Below the pieces are notes generated by a model that was not told where the DNA came from, did not search any database, and saw only the letters and a list, made by a program, of their open reading frames with translations. The position numbers were made by a program, and so were the translations under genes. Of a DNA stretch of 17,362 nucleotides, positions 7,223-12,793 are shown one piece after another. Where the stretch lies: the NCBI GenBank assembly GCA_002377245.1, contig DFPL01000257.1, forward strand, positions 1 to 17,362. Reading direction: 5' to 3'. Numbering within the stretch: the stretch's first letter is position 1; every line of letters begins with the position of its first letter. Source of the stretch: Enterobacteriaceae bacterium UBA3516 (GTDB lineage Bacteria > Pseudomonadota > Gammaproteobacteria > Enterobacterales > Enterobacteriaceae).

Positions 7223-7268
7223 CTGGTGCCCTCCAGGTATGCGTTAAAATAACGCGGAGGGTCACTGG
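7223..7268 (+). ncRNA. Structured RNA leader with a CCCTCC/GGAGGG stem
   Basis: CCCTCC (7229-7234) pairs with GGAGGG (7256-7261). Inside, GCGTTA (7241-7246) pairs with TAACGC (7250-7255) around an AAA loop, leaving a 6-nt bulge at 7235-7240 on one side only. GTG/CAC pairs at 7226-7228 and 7263-7265 extend the base past one bulged T. The stem is 12 bp in total and lies 58 nt before the next small ORF. CCCTCC could also pair with the AGGAGGT ribosome binding site of that ORF at 7312-7318, so the element may be a translational switch or part of a small RNA. Pairing is seen in the sequence; function is inferred. Confidence 0.4.
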
Positions 7269-7325
7269 CTCGCTGGATATAAAGCTGCAAATTTTTATAT
7301 TTGGTTACAACAGGAGGTCAATAGA

Positions 7326-7400
7326 ATGCAGATTGAAAAAGATGACCCACGTAATGCCCCGGAATCCGGTGATAAAAAACCCGAGCCGGTGAAAAAATAA
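7326..7400 (+). CDS. Small ORF, 24 aa, hydrophilic, possibly a short stress peptide
   Basis: ATG at 7326 to TAA at 7398-7400 encodes 24 residues (MQIEKDDPRNAPESGDKKPE, then PVKK). AGGAGGT (7312-7318) lies 7 nt upstream, a near-ideal ribosome binding site, and a strong terminator follows 10 nt after the stop. These two signals, rather than length, support translation. The peptide is charged and proline-containing, with no membrane segment or signal peptide. Its DDPRNAPESGDKK stretch faintly echoes the NDPQRASEAGKKGG repeat of the KGG protein encoded just upstream, which suggests a degenerate or miniaturised relative. I do not recognise it. Confidence 0.55.
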   Translation: MQIEKDDPRNAPESGDKKPEPVKK

Positions 7401-7410
7401 CGGTTAAACC

Positions 7411-7444
7411 GAAGCTGCGACCCCCTCGCAGCTTCTTTTCTTTT
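7411..7444 (+). terminator. Strong rho-independent terminator after the 24-codon ORF
   Basis: GAAGCTGCGA (7411-7420) and TCGCAGCTTC (7426-7435) form a perfect 10-bp stem with a CCCCC loop, followed by TTTTCTTTT. It ends the KGG/small-ORF unit. Confidence 0.9.
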
Positions 7445-7605
7445 ACCCCCTCTCATGCACCCCCACGCCACTATTTTCGACATGCCAGCCCAGATGGCCT
7501 TCCTTCTGTGCCCTCTTTTCCTCTGATAAACCCCCGGTCGCGCCCTGTAATCATCGGGTTATGCCGCCTTCGGCAGCCGTTGTTCATCAAATTACACTTA
7601 AGGGC
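7445..7605. other. Gene-free stretch upstream of the signalling operon
   Basis: From 7445 to the receiver gene at 7794 no convincing gene is seen; the open frame at 7621-7842 has no ribosome binding site and overlaps the receiver start. This first part is C/T-rich. It holds one small hairpin, TGCCG/CGGCA with a CCTT loop at 7562-7575, with no T-run. The remainder (7606-7793) carries the candidate promoter and leader described separately. Confidence 0.5.
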
Positions 7606-7632
7606 TAATTAAATGCGTTTGTGTGCCGATTA
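7606..7632 (+). promoter_or_regulatory. Candidate sigma-28 (FliA) promoter of the receiver-CheC-GGDEF operon
   Basis: The -10 element GCCGATTA (7625-7632) matches GCCGATAA at 7 of 8 positions. It lies exactly 11 nt after TAATTAAA (7606-7613), which keeps only the TAA of the TAAAGTTT -35. Spacing is right and the -35 is poor. Transcription would start near 7640, leaving a leader of about 150 nt. Chemotaxis-like gene content downstream makes flagellar-class control plausible. Confidence 0.4.
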
Positions 7633-7654
7633 ACTGTGTACCTAACGGAAATCT

Positions 7655-7678
7655 GTCGCACACCGGCGTTGTGGCGAC
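7655..7678 (+). other. Hairpin in the leader of the receiver operon
   Basis: GTCGCACA (7655-7662) pairs with TGTGGCGAC (7670-7678) with one bulged G and a 7-nt loop. No T-run follows, so it is not a terminator. It could be a leader structure or a protein-binding inverted repeat. Confidence 0.35.
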
Positions 7679-7793
7679 GGCTTGACGTTGAATCTGACTT
7701 TCCAGACCCCGGCGAGAATGGTAGAGCATTGCGCGCGGGGGAACGTACCGGGCCCTTTGTATGCCCGTTGAACCCGAACAGAGAACTTAAAAA

Positions 7794-8162
7794 ATGCCTG
7801 AACAAATCCTCATTGTTGATGACAGCCGCTTATCACGGATGATCTCCCGCCAGTATGTGCTGAGCCTGCGCAAGGACTGGGATATTGTTGAGGCGGCAAC
7901 AGGCGAACAGGCCATTGAGATGGCGGCGGAAAAGCAACCGTACCTGATCCTGCTCGACGTCAATATGCCGGGCATGGGTGGGCTGGCTGCGGCGGCTATT
8001 TTGCGGCAAAACTACCCACAAACGCACATCGTACTGTTGACGGCCAACGTCCAGCACTCCGTCCAGGCGCAGGCTGAAGAGATGGGGCTGGGATTCCTGT
8101 CCAAGCCGATTAAAGAAGCTGAGATTCACGCCATGCTCAACGGACTGGAGTCCAGCGTATGA
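7794..8162 (+). CDS. Stand-alone CheY-like response regulator receiver, 122 aa
   Basis: This is a single receiver domain with no output domain, so it should work by protein interaction in the cytoplasm as CheY does. The acidic pocket is Asp9-Asp10 (VDDS), the phospho-acceptor Asp55 (LILLDVNMPGM), the switch residue Thr83 (VLLTAN) and the conserved Lys104 (SKPI), all intact. The start at 7794 is preceded by a purine-rich but weak GAGA site. Its stop overlaps the start of the next gene in ATGA, indicating translational coupling to a CheC-like phosphatase that probably dephosphorylates it. No histidine kinase is encoded nearby, so the phosphoryl donor must come from elsewhere. It is not canonical cheY, since no cheA/cheZ context is present. 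Confidence 0.9.
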   Translation: MPEQILIVDDSRLSRMISRQYVLSLRKDWDIVEAATGEQAIEMAAEKQPYLILLDVNMPGMGGLAAAAILRQNYPQTHIVLLTANVQHSVQAQAEEMGLGFLSKPIKEAEIHAMLNGLESSV

Positions 8163-8797
8163 TCGATGAAATGAGCATGAGTGAACTCGAAGCGGACAGC
8201 CTGATGGAGATTTTCAACATCGGGGTGGGGCATGCGGCGGCGGCGATGAGCAGCATCGTCAACGAAGAAGTGCGTATGTCCGTGCCCTCTATTCGCATTA
8301 CGACCCGCTCGGAAGCGGCGGAAGAGTTGGGTGCCGGTCTGTCGCTCTGCGGCATCAGCCAGCAGTATAAAGGGGCGTATGCCACAGAAGCGATTTTGAT
8401 GTTCCCGGAACGGGCCAGTTTTGAGATCGTCCGTATGATGGTCGGCGATCTTATCCCCGCCGACGAACTGGGTGAGATGGAACGTGAAGCAATGAGCGAA
8501 ATTGGCAATATCGTGCTCAATGCCTGCGTGGGAACCTTAGCAAACATGTTCCAGAAAGAGCTGGAAGGGTCACTACCGGTATTCCGGGTCGGCAGCAGTG
8601 AGCAGATCCTGAACCCCAGCCATGATGACGCGGATCCGTCAGTATTAATGCTACGCATCGATTTTTCACTCGAGCGTAAGCAGATCGAGGGCTACCTGGC
8701 CTTTATTCTCGACATGTCGGCACTGCGTGATTTACGCGAACAAGTCAGGCTCTATATCATGCGCCTGGAATCCGGTATGGTCCCTGACGGATTATAA
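8159..8797 (+). CDS. CheC-like chemotaxis phosphatase with two active sites, 212 aa
   Basis: This belongs to the CheC/CheX/FliY family, which dephosphorylates CheY-type receivers. Both copies of the family motif D/S-x3-E-x2-N-x22-P are present with correct spacing. The first is Asp13, Glu17, Asn20 and Pro43; the second is Glu110 (in place of D/S), Glu114, Asn117 and Pro140. Two active sites fit CheC/FliY organisation rather than the single-site CheX. No N-terminal FliM-like CheY-binding peptide and no C-terminal FliN/SpoA domain are evident, so it is not a switch protein. The start overlaps the receiver stop (ATGA). The diguanylate cyclase gene starts 5 nt after its stop. Enterobacterial chemotaxis normally uses CheZ, so this protein probably serves the adjacent receiver rather than flagellar CheY. 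The catalytic motif is observed; the substrate is inferred. Confidence 0.88.
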   Translation: MIDEMSMSELEADSLMEIFNIGVGHAAAAMSSIVNEEVRMSVPSIRITTRSEAAEELGAGLSLCGISQQYKGAYATEAILMFPERASFEIVRMMVGDLIPADELGEMEREAMSEIGNIVLNACVGTLANMFQKELEGSLPVFRVGSSEQILNPSHDDADPSVLMLRIDFSLERKQIEGYLAFILDMSALRDLREQVRLYIMRLESGMVPDGL

Positions 8798-8802
8798 TAA
8801 CT

Positions 8803-9777
8803 ATGAACGACAAGCTGTTACTGGATGCATTTTCCGCCCTGAGTCTTGGGGTGATAGTTGTGGATGCGAACTACCGCATTACGCTGTGGAACGCTTGGTT
8901 AGAAACACACACAGGACGACCGGCGAGCGACGCGCTTGGTCAGGATTTCTTCACAATTTTTCCTGACCTGCGTAACCATCGCGTGGGCGTCGCCCTTAAG
9001 CAGGCGATTAGTCACAATCTTCCGGCGCTGTTGTCGCAGTCGCTTCACCGCTCGCCGTTCCCGCTGTTTGCCGAACCGGCACAGCCGGGGGCGCGTTTGA
9101 GTCAGGCAGTGACTATCGTGCCGCTGGGGGATAAAGAACGTTACGGGCTGATTCAGATCGTTGACGTCAGCATGGCGGTGCGGCGCGAATCGTTATTGCG
9201 TGAGCAGACACACGAGCTGTTGTCTCAGTCCTTGTCCGATGGCCTGACGGGCGTGGGCAACCGCCGCTACTTTGACCTTTGTATTGATAAAGAGTGGCGC
9301 ACCAGCAAGCGTAACAACAAGTCGCTCTCGCTGCTACTGATCGATGTCGATCACTTTAAGCGTTATAACGATCGCTACGGCCATCAGCAGGGGGATCTCT
9401 GTTTGAAGCAGGTAGCGACGGCGATGCGTAACGCGCTACCTCGCCATACCGATTTGCTGTTTCGTTATGGCGGAGAAGAGTTTTGTGCACTGCTGCCTGA
9501 AATGCGCTCTGCCAGGGCGGTGGAAGTGGCGGAAAAACTGCGCGCCAGCGTACAGAATCTGGCGCTTCCGCACGCTAACGCACCAGCGGGTATTGTCAGC
9601 GTCAGTATCGGAGTGGCAAGCCACAACCAGCGCAGCCATACGGATTATGGTCAGCTGATTCAGGCCGCGGATGACGCGTTGTACGAAGCAAAACATGCAG
9701 GCCGCAATATCGTGCGGGCCAGTGTGCCCGCCTGGCCGGACAGCTTGTCCTCGCTGGGTGTGGCAAGCCAGGATTAA
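8803..9777 (+). CDS. PAS-GGDEF diguanylate cyclase, 324 aa
   Basis: This cytoplasmic enzyme makes cyclic di-GMP from two GTP. An N-terminal PAS-like sensor covers about residues 8-120 (LGVIVVDANYRITLWNAW...TG). A linker helix at about 125-145 leads to the GGDEF domain, which starts at DGLTGVGNRR (146-155). The metal-site LLIDVDHFK is at 178-186, and the active loop is GGEEF (223-227), a catalytically competent variant. An RxxD inhibitory I-site (Arg214-Asp217) lies five residues before the GG, so product feedback inhibition is expected. There are no membrane segments. It is the last gene of the receiver-phosphatase-cyclase operon, suggesting that receiver phosphorylation or phosphatase binding tunes its activity, probably through the PAS domain. 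The tail after about residue 310 is unremarkable. Confidence 0.9.
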   Translation: MNDKLLLDAFSALSLGVIVVDANYRITLWNAWLETHTGRPASDALGQDFFTIFPDLRNHRVGVALKQAISHNLPALLSQSLHRSPFPLFAEPAQPGARLSQAVTIVPLGDKERYGLIQIVDVSMAVRRESLLREQTHELLSQSLSDGLTGVGNRRYFDLCIDKEWRTSKRNNKSLSLLLIDVDHFKRYNDRYGHQQGDLCLKQVATAMRNALPRHTDLLFRYGGEEFCALLPEMRSARAVEVAEKLRASVQNLALPHANAPAGIVSVSIGVASHNQRSHTDYGQLIQAADDALYEAKHAGRNIVRASVPAWPDSLSSLGVASQD

Positions 9778-9793
9778 TCGTTGTTGATGACAG

Positions 9794-9820
9794 GTACCGG
9801 TGGGGCGGCTTCACCGGTAC
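9794..9820. terminator. Hairpin between convergent GGDEF and SelW-like genes
   Basis: GTACCGGTG (9794-9802) and CACCGGTAC (9812-9820) form a perfect 9-bp stem with a 9-nt loop between the two convergent stop codons. Only GTTTC follows on the plus strand and no T-run on the minus strand, so termination would be inefficient or Rho-assisted. Confidence 0.4.
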
Positions 9821-9835
9821 GTTTCAATGTGCAGA

Positions 9836-10126
9836 CTACTTCTCTTTTTTCTCCAGATGCCCCAGCTCTTTTTCAGGGAAACAGTAGTCCCGCACTCGCC
9901 GTTTCAACTCTGCAGCATCCGGGAAACCGCCATCCTGTTTCCGCTCCCAGATAACATGCCCGTTAATATCAATCACGAAAATACCCCCGGTACCGGGAAT
10001 GAGCGTGACCGACGCGAGATCGGCGCTAAAGCTGTGCAGGAGCTCCTGTGACATCCAGGTGGCGCGCAGCATCCAGTTGCACTGGGAGCAGTAATGGATG
10101 GTAACAGCAGGTTTTGAGGTCGTCAT
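9836..10126 (-). CDS. SelT/SelW/SelH-family CxxC protein, 96 aa
   Basis: This is a small thioredoxin-fold protein of the bacterial SelW-like group. The redox motif is Cys13-Ser-Gln-Cys16 in the typical setting IHYCSQCNWMLRATW, followed by the family's GTGGIFVI region and a W-x-R-K...GFP-x-A segment near the C-terminus. It has no signal peptide, so it is cytoplasmic. The function of bacterial members is unsettled; a thiol-redox role is usual speculation. The ATG at 10126 is chosen over an upstream TTG at 10180 because the family begins with a short tail before the first beta strand, and because a good promoter overlaps the TTG position. It is divergent from the heme receptor gene across a Fur box, raising the possibility of shared iron control. 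Confidence 0.85.
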   Translation of the reverse strand: MTTSKPAVTIHYCSQCNWMLRATWMSQELLHSFSADLASVTLIPGTGGIFVIDINGHVIWERKQDGGFPDAAELKRRVRDYCFPEKELGHLEKKEK

Positions 10127-10159
10127 GGCGTTAACCGTAGGGGAGTAATGTAAGCCTGA

Positions 10160-10188
10160 GTTATACAAAAGCCGGGCCAAAAAGTGAA
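10160..10188 (-). promoter_or_regulatory. Sigma-70-type promoter of the SelW-like gene
   Basis: On the minus strand TTCACT (10183-10188) and TATAAC (10160-10165) are spaced by 17 nt. This matches the -35 at 4 of 6 and the -10 at 5 of 6 positions. Transcription would start near 10153, downstream of the alternative TTG start, supporting the ATG at 10126. Confidence 0.6.
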
Positions 10189-10204
10189 GAAATTGTGAAG
10201 TTGT

Positions 10205-10232
10205 TGCAAGTGATAATTATTATCATTATTAT
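10205..10232 (+). promoter_or_regulatory. Promoter of the heme uptake operon
   Basis: TTGCAA (10205-10210) and TATTAT (10227-10232) are spaced by 16 nt and overlap the Fur box at 10212-10230, as expected for iron-repressed transcription. The start would be near 10239, giving a leader of about 70 nt. Confidence 0.55.
10212..10230. promoter_or_regulatory. Fur box upstream of the heme uptake operon
   Basis: GATAATTATTATCATTATT matches the 19-bp Fur consensus at about 16 of 19 positions. Fur with iron would block the overlapping promoter, so the operon should be induced by iron starvation. The divergent SelW-like promoter lies only about 24 bp away and may also be affected. Confidence 0.85.
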
Positions 10233-10312
10233 TCCGATCCTAAAATACGCGGTGGCGCCCCCTGTCTTGTGCTGACAGAAGCCAACCCGATAAAAAAGAC
10301 TGGAAGCAACCC

Positions 10313-12724
10313 GTGAGCCGGATACTAATAAATTCTAAGGCTTGCAAAACTATGGGTACATCGCAATTTTCCCAGGCACCTTTCCGTAAAAGCGTCCTGG
10401 TGACTTCACTGCTCGCAGCACTGTATCAGTCTTCCGCCCTGGCGGCAGATACGGTCACCACACAGGCAACAACACCCCACGCTCAGCAGGACTCTGCGGA
10501 GGAGATGGTGGTGACCGCACCCGTGCCCGTGCTCAAAGCGGGTAGCAATCATTCCGTTAGTGCTCAGGACCTGCAAAACAAAGGCGCGAACGACTTTGGT
10601 TCGATCATGCGTTATGAACCGCTGATCGGGGCGACCGGCGCCAGCGGGGGCTCAGGTAACGGCAAAAGCGGTTTTGACCGTGGCGGCTACACCGGGTACA
10701 ACATCCGTGGTCTGGAAAGCAACCGTGTCGGCATTGACGTTGACGGCATCCCGCAACCGGACGCGACCGGGCGCAGCTACGTCAGCCGTTCAGGTCTGAA
10801 CTCCTTTGGCATTGGCCGCGACTATATCGACCCGTACATGTACGGCCATGTTGATATTCACGCGGGCGCGACCGCCATCGATAATGCCAATACGTCCATT
10901 GGCGGCAATGTTTCATTCCGTCCTAAATCGGCAGACAATTATCTGCACGCCGGCAAAGAGACGTACTTCGGCTACCAGAGCGATTATGACTCCGCCGATC
11001 GCAGTTGGCACAACGGGCTGACTGCGGCCGGGGGCGATGACACCCTGCGTGGCGTCTTTGTTTACAGTCGTCGCGATGGTCAGCAGACCCGTAACAATAG
11101 CGATACTCACGACGCCTGGCCGGCAAACTGGCACTCTGATGCGTTGATGGCCTCCGGTATCTGGCAGGCGACCGATGCGCATAAACTGACCACCACGCTG
11201 GACTATTACCACAAAACCAACCATACCCATTACGCGGCCTGGGATAGCGCGGGCAGTAATACCATTGGTGAAGCGCAGCAGACTTCCCAGACCCGCCGTT
11301 GGGGCATCAGCCTGAAAGACGACTGGACGCCAATGAATGACTGGCTGGACAGCATGTCCACGAAAGTCTTCTATCAACACACCGAAGCCCACGACTGGAC
11401 GTACATGCCGGACAGCACGTCGCTGGCGCTGGAAACCGTCACTTCAAATTACGACACCAACACCTGGGGCATCCAGAACGCGATGGCGAAAACCTTTGGC
11501 CGCCATGACCTGAGCGCGGGCTTCAATGCCAGTATGAGCAAAACCGAACGTCCGTTCAGCCAGTCGCCGGTGCCGAGCACCTTCAGCGCGATCATGCAGC
11601 CGGAAGCGGACTCCAGCAGCTACACCCTGGGGGCGTTCGTGCAGGATGAGATCAATTTCGATCTCGATAGCCACAATTTCGCCATTATTCCCGGCGTGCG
11701 TGTGGTGCATCAGTCAATGAAGCCGGAGAACCTGAGCAGCCTGACCACCAACAGCACGGTGCTGGATGAGTCTGATGTCGCCACGCTGTACGGTAAAAAT
11801 GCTGATACTCAGGTGCTGCCGTCCCTGACCTTCCAGTACGACATTACGCCGCGGCTGATGACTTATCTGCAATATACCCGTGGTGCGGAATTCCCGAATG
11901 CCAGCCAGCTGTATGGCTCCTGGAACCTGGGTTCCAGCTACGCCGGGCGGGGGCAATATGCGCTCATCGGCAATACCGATGTGAAAACGGAGACCAGCGA
12001 TAACCTGGAGTGGGGCATGAAAGGGGAGGTGACAGAAGGGATTACGCTGCGCACTTCGCTGTTCTACAACAGTTATAAGAATTTTATCGCCTATACCCGC
12101 TATACCCGGACCAACAACCCGGACAAGTTCGCTCGTGTTCCGTCTAACATCTACACCATTTATCAGGCAGAAAACCGCGACAAAGCCTATATCTACGGCG
12201 GTGAAATCAGCACCAAATTTAACTTCGGTACCTGGTTTGAGGAGGTTAATGGGCTAAGCGCCACTCTGGCGTATGGCTATTCACAGGGCCAGTCTAAGTC
12301 ACGCTATATGGGCGACAAGTACATCGATCTCGACAGCGTCGCACCGATGAAAGCGATCGTCGGCGTGGCCTGGGATGACCCGGCGAAACAGTATGGTACC
12401 GCGCTGACTGCCACCTTCGTAAAAGGTAAGCAGGCAACCGCAACCAGCCGTGAATCCTATACCAACACCGGTAGTGCAATTGGCGATGCCAGCAACGATT
12501 ACATGCGCGTGCCGGGATACGGTCTGCTTGACTGGACGGCATACTGGCAGGTGGCAAAAAACGTCAAAATCAACGGCGGCGTGTACAACATCACTGACCG
12601 TAAATATTGGGATTACCTCAGCAGCCGAACGCAGGAGGTCTCAACCAATCAGGACGCTTACGACAAGGCGCTGGCGACCATGCCAGGCCGCACCTGGCAG
12701 TTAGGTGTTAATGTCGACTTCTGA
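10313..12724 (+). CDS. hmuR: TonB-dependent heme/hemoglobin receptor, 803 aa
   Basis: This is an outer-membrane beta-barrel receptor that takes up heme, or heme from hemoproteins, using TonB energy. A signal peptide ends near ALAA-DTV (about residue 45) and a TonB box-like EEMVVTA is at about 63-69. The plug follows, with a Gly-rich loop and RGGYTGYNIRGLESNRVGIDVDGIPQ, then a long barrel ending in the outer-membrane C-terminal Phe (GVNVDF). At 803 residues it is longer than Yersinia HmuR/HemR (about 680). It resembles the hemoglobin/transferrin/lactoferrin receptor group. The FRAP and NPNL motifs of HemR are replaced by FPNAS (from residue 527) and NTDV (from residue 554), and no histidine lies between them. 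The GTG at 10313 has GGAAG 6 nt upstream; an ATG at 10352 with a weaker site is the alternative. The symbol rests mainly on operon context. Confidence 0.85.
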   Translation: MSRILINSKACKTMGTSQFSQAPFRKSVLVTSLLAALYQSSALAADTVTTQATTPHAQQDSAEEMVVTAPVPVLKAGSNHSVSAQDLQNKGANDFGSIMRYEPLIGATGASGGSGNGKSGFDRGGYTGYNIRGLESNRVGIDVDGIPQPDATGRSYVSRSGLNSFGIGRDYIDPYMYGHVDIHAGATAIDNANTSIGGNVSFRPKSADNYLHAGKETYFGYQSDYDSADRSWHNGLTAAGGDDTLRGVFVYSRRDGQQTRNNSDTHDAWPANWHSDALMASGIWQATDAHKLTTTLDYYHKTNHTHYAAWDSAGSNTIGEAQQTSQTRRWGISLKDDWTPMNDWLDSMSTKVFYQHTEAHDWTYMPDSTSLALETVTSNYDTNTWGIQNAMAKTFGRHDLSAGFNASMSKTERPFSQSPVPSTFSAIMQPEADSSSYTLGAFVQDEINFDLDSHNFAIIPGVRVVHQSMKPENLSSLTTNSTVLDESDVATLYGKNADTQVLPSLTFQYDITPRLMTYLQYTRGAEFPNASQLYGSWNLGSSYAGRGQYALIGNTDVKTETSDNLEWGMKGEVTEGITLRTSLFYNSYKNFIAYTRYTRTNNPDKFARVPSNIYTIYQAENRDKAYIYGGEISTKFNFGTWFEEVNGLSATLAYGYSQGQSKSRYMGDKYIDLDSVAPMKAIVGVAWDDPAKQYGTALTATFVKGKQATATSRESYTNTGSAIGDASNDYMRVPGYGLLDWTAYWQVAKNVKINGGVYNITDRKYWDYLSSRTQEVSTNQDAYDKALATMPGRTWQLGVNVDF

Positions 12725-12745
12725 TTTTTGTCTGACTTTACCTGC

Positions 12746-12773
12746 CCTCCGGTCATCTGGCCGGAGGTTTTAT
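12746..12773 (+). terminator. Intercistronic terminator-like hairpin between hmuR and hmuS
   Basis: CCTCCGG (12746-12752) pairs with CCGGAGG (12761-12767) around an 8-nt loop and is followed by TTTTAT. It is probably a partial terminator or processing site that makes receptor mRNA more abundant than the downstream messages. No separate promoter for hmuS was found in the 69-nt gap. Confidence 0.55.
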
Positions 12774-12793
12774 CCTAAGAAGGAAGCACTGAT

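Noticed and set aside
7633..7793. A c-di-GMP riboswitch in the leader of the GGDEF operon
   Set aside because: The leader has one bulged hairpin, but I could not identify the conserved three-way junction or tetraloop-receptor pattern of GEMM-type riboswitches.
7621..7842. 73-codon open frame upstream of and overlapping the receiver gene
   Set aside because: It begins with GTG without a ribosome binding site, has an Arg/Cys/Pro-rich composition unlike a real protein, and runs into the receiver gene in another frame.
10127..10180. Upstream TTG start extending the SelW-like protein by 18 residues
   Set aside because: The best promoter overlaps this stretch and its predicted transcript starts downstream of the TTG. 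Family members start close to the first strand.
10231..10312. A hemP/hmuP-like small gene before the receptor
   Set aside because: The leader has no open frame with a plausible start and length. Only a small CTGTC/GACAG hairpin is present at 10262-10278.
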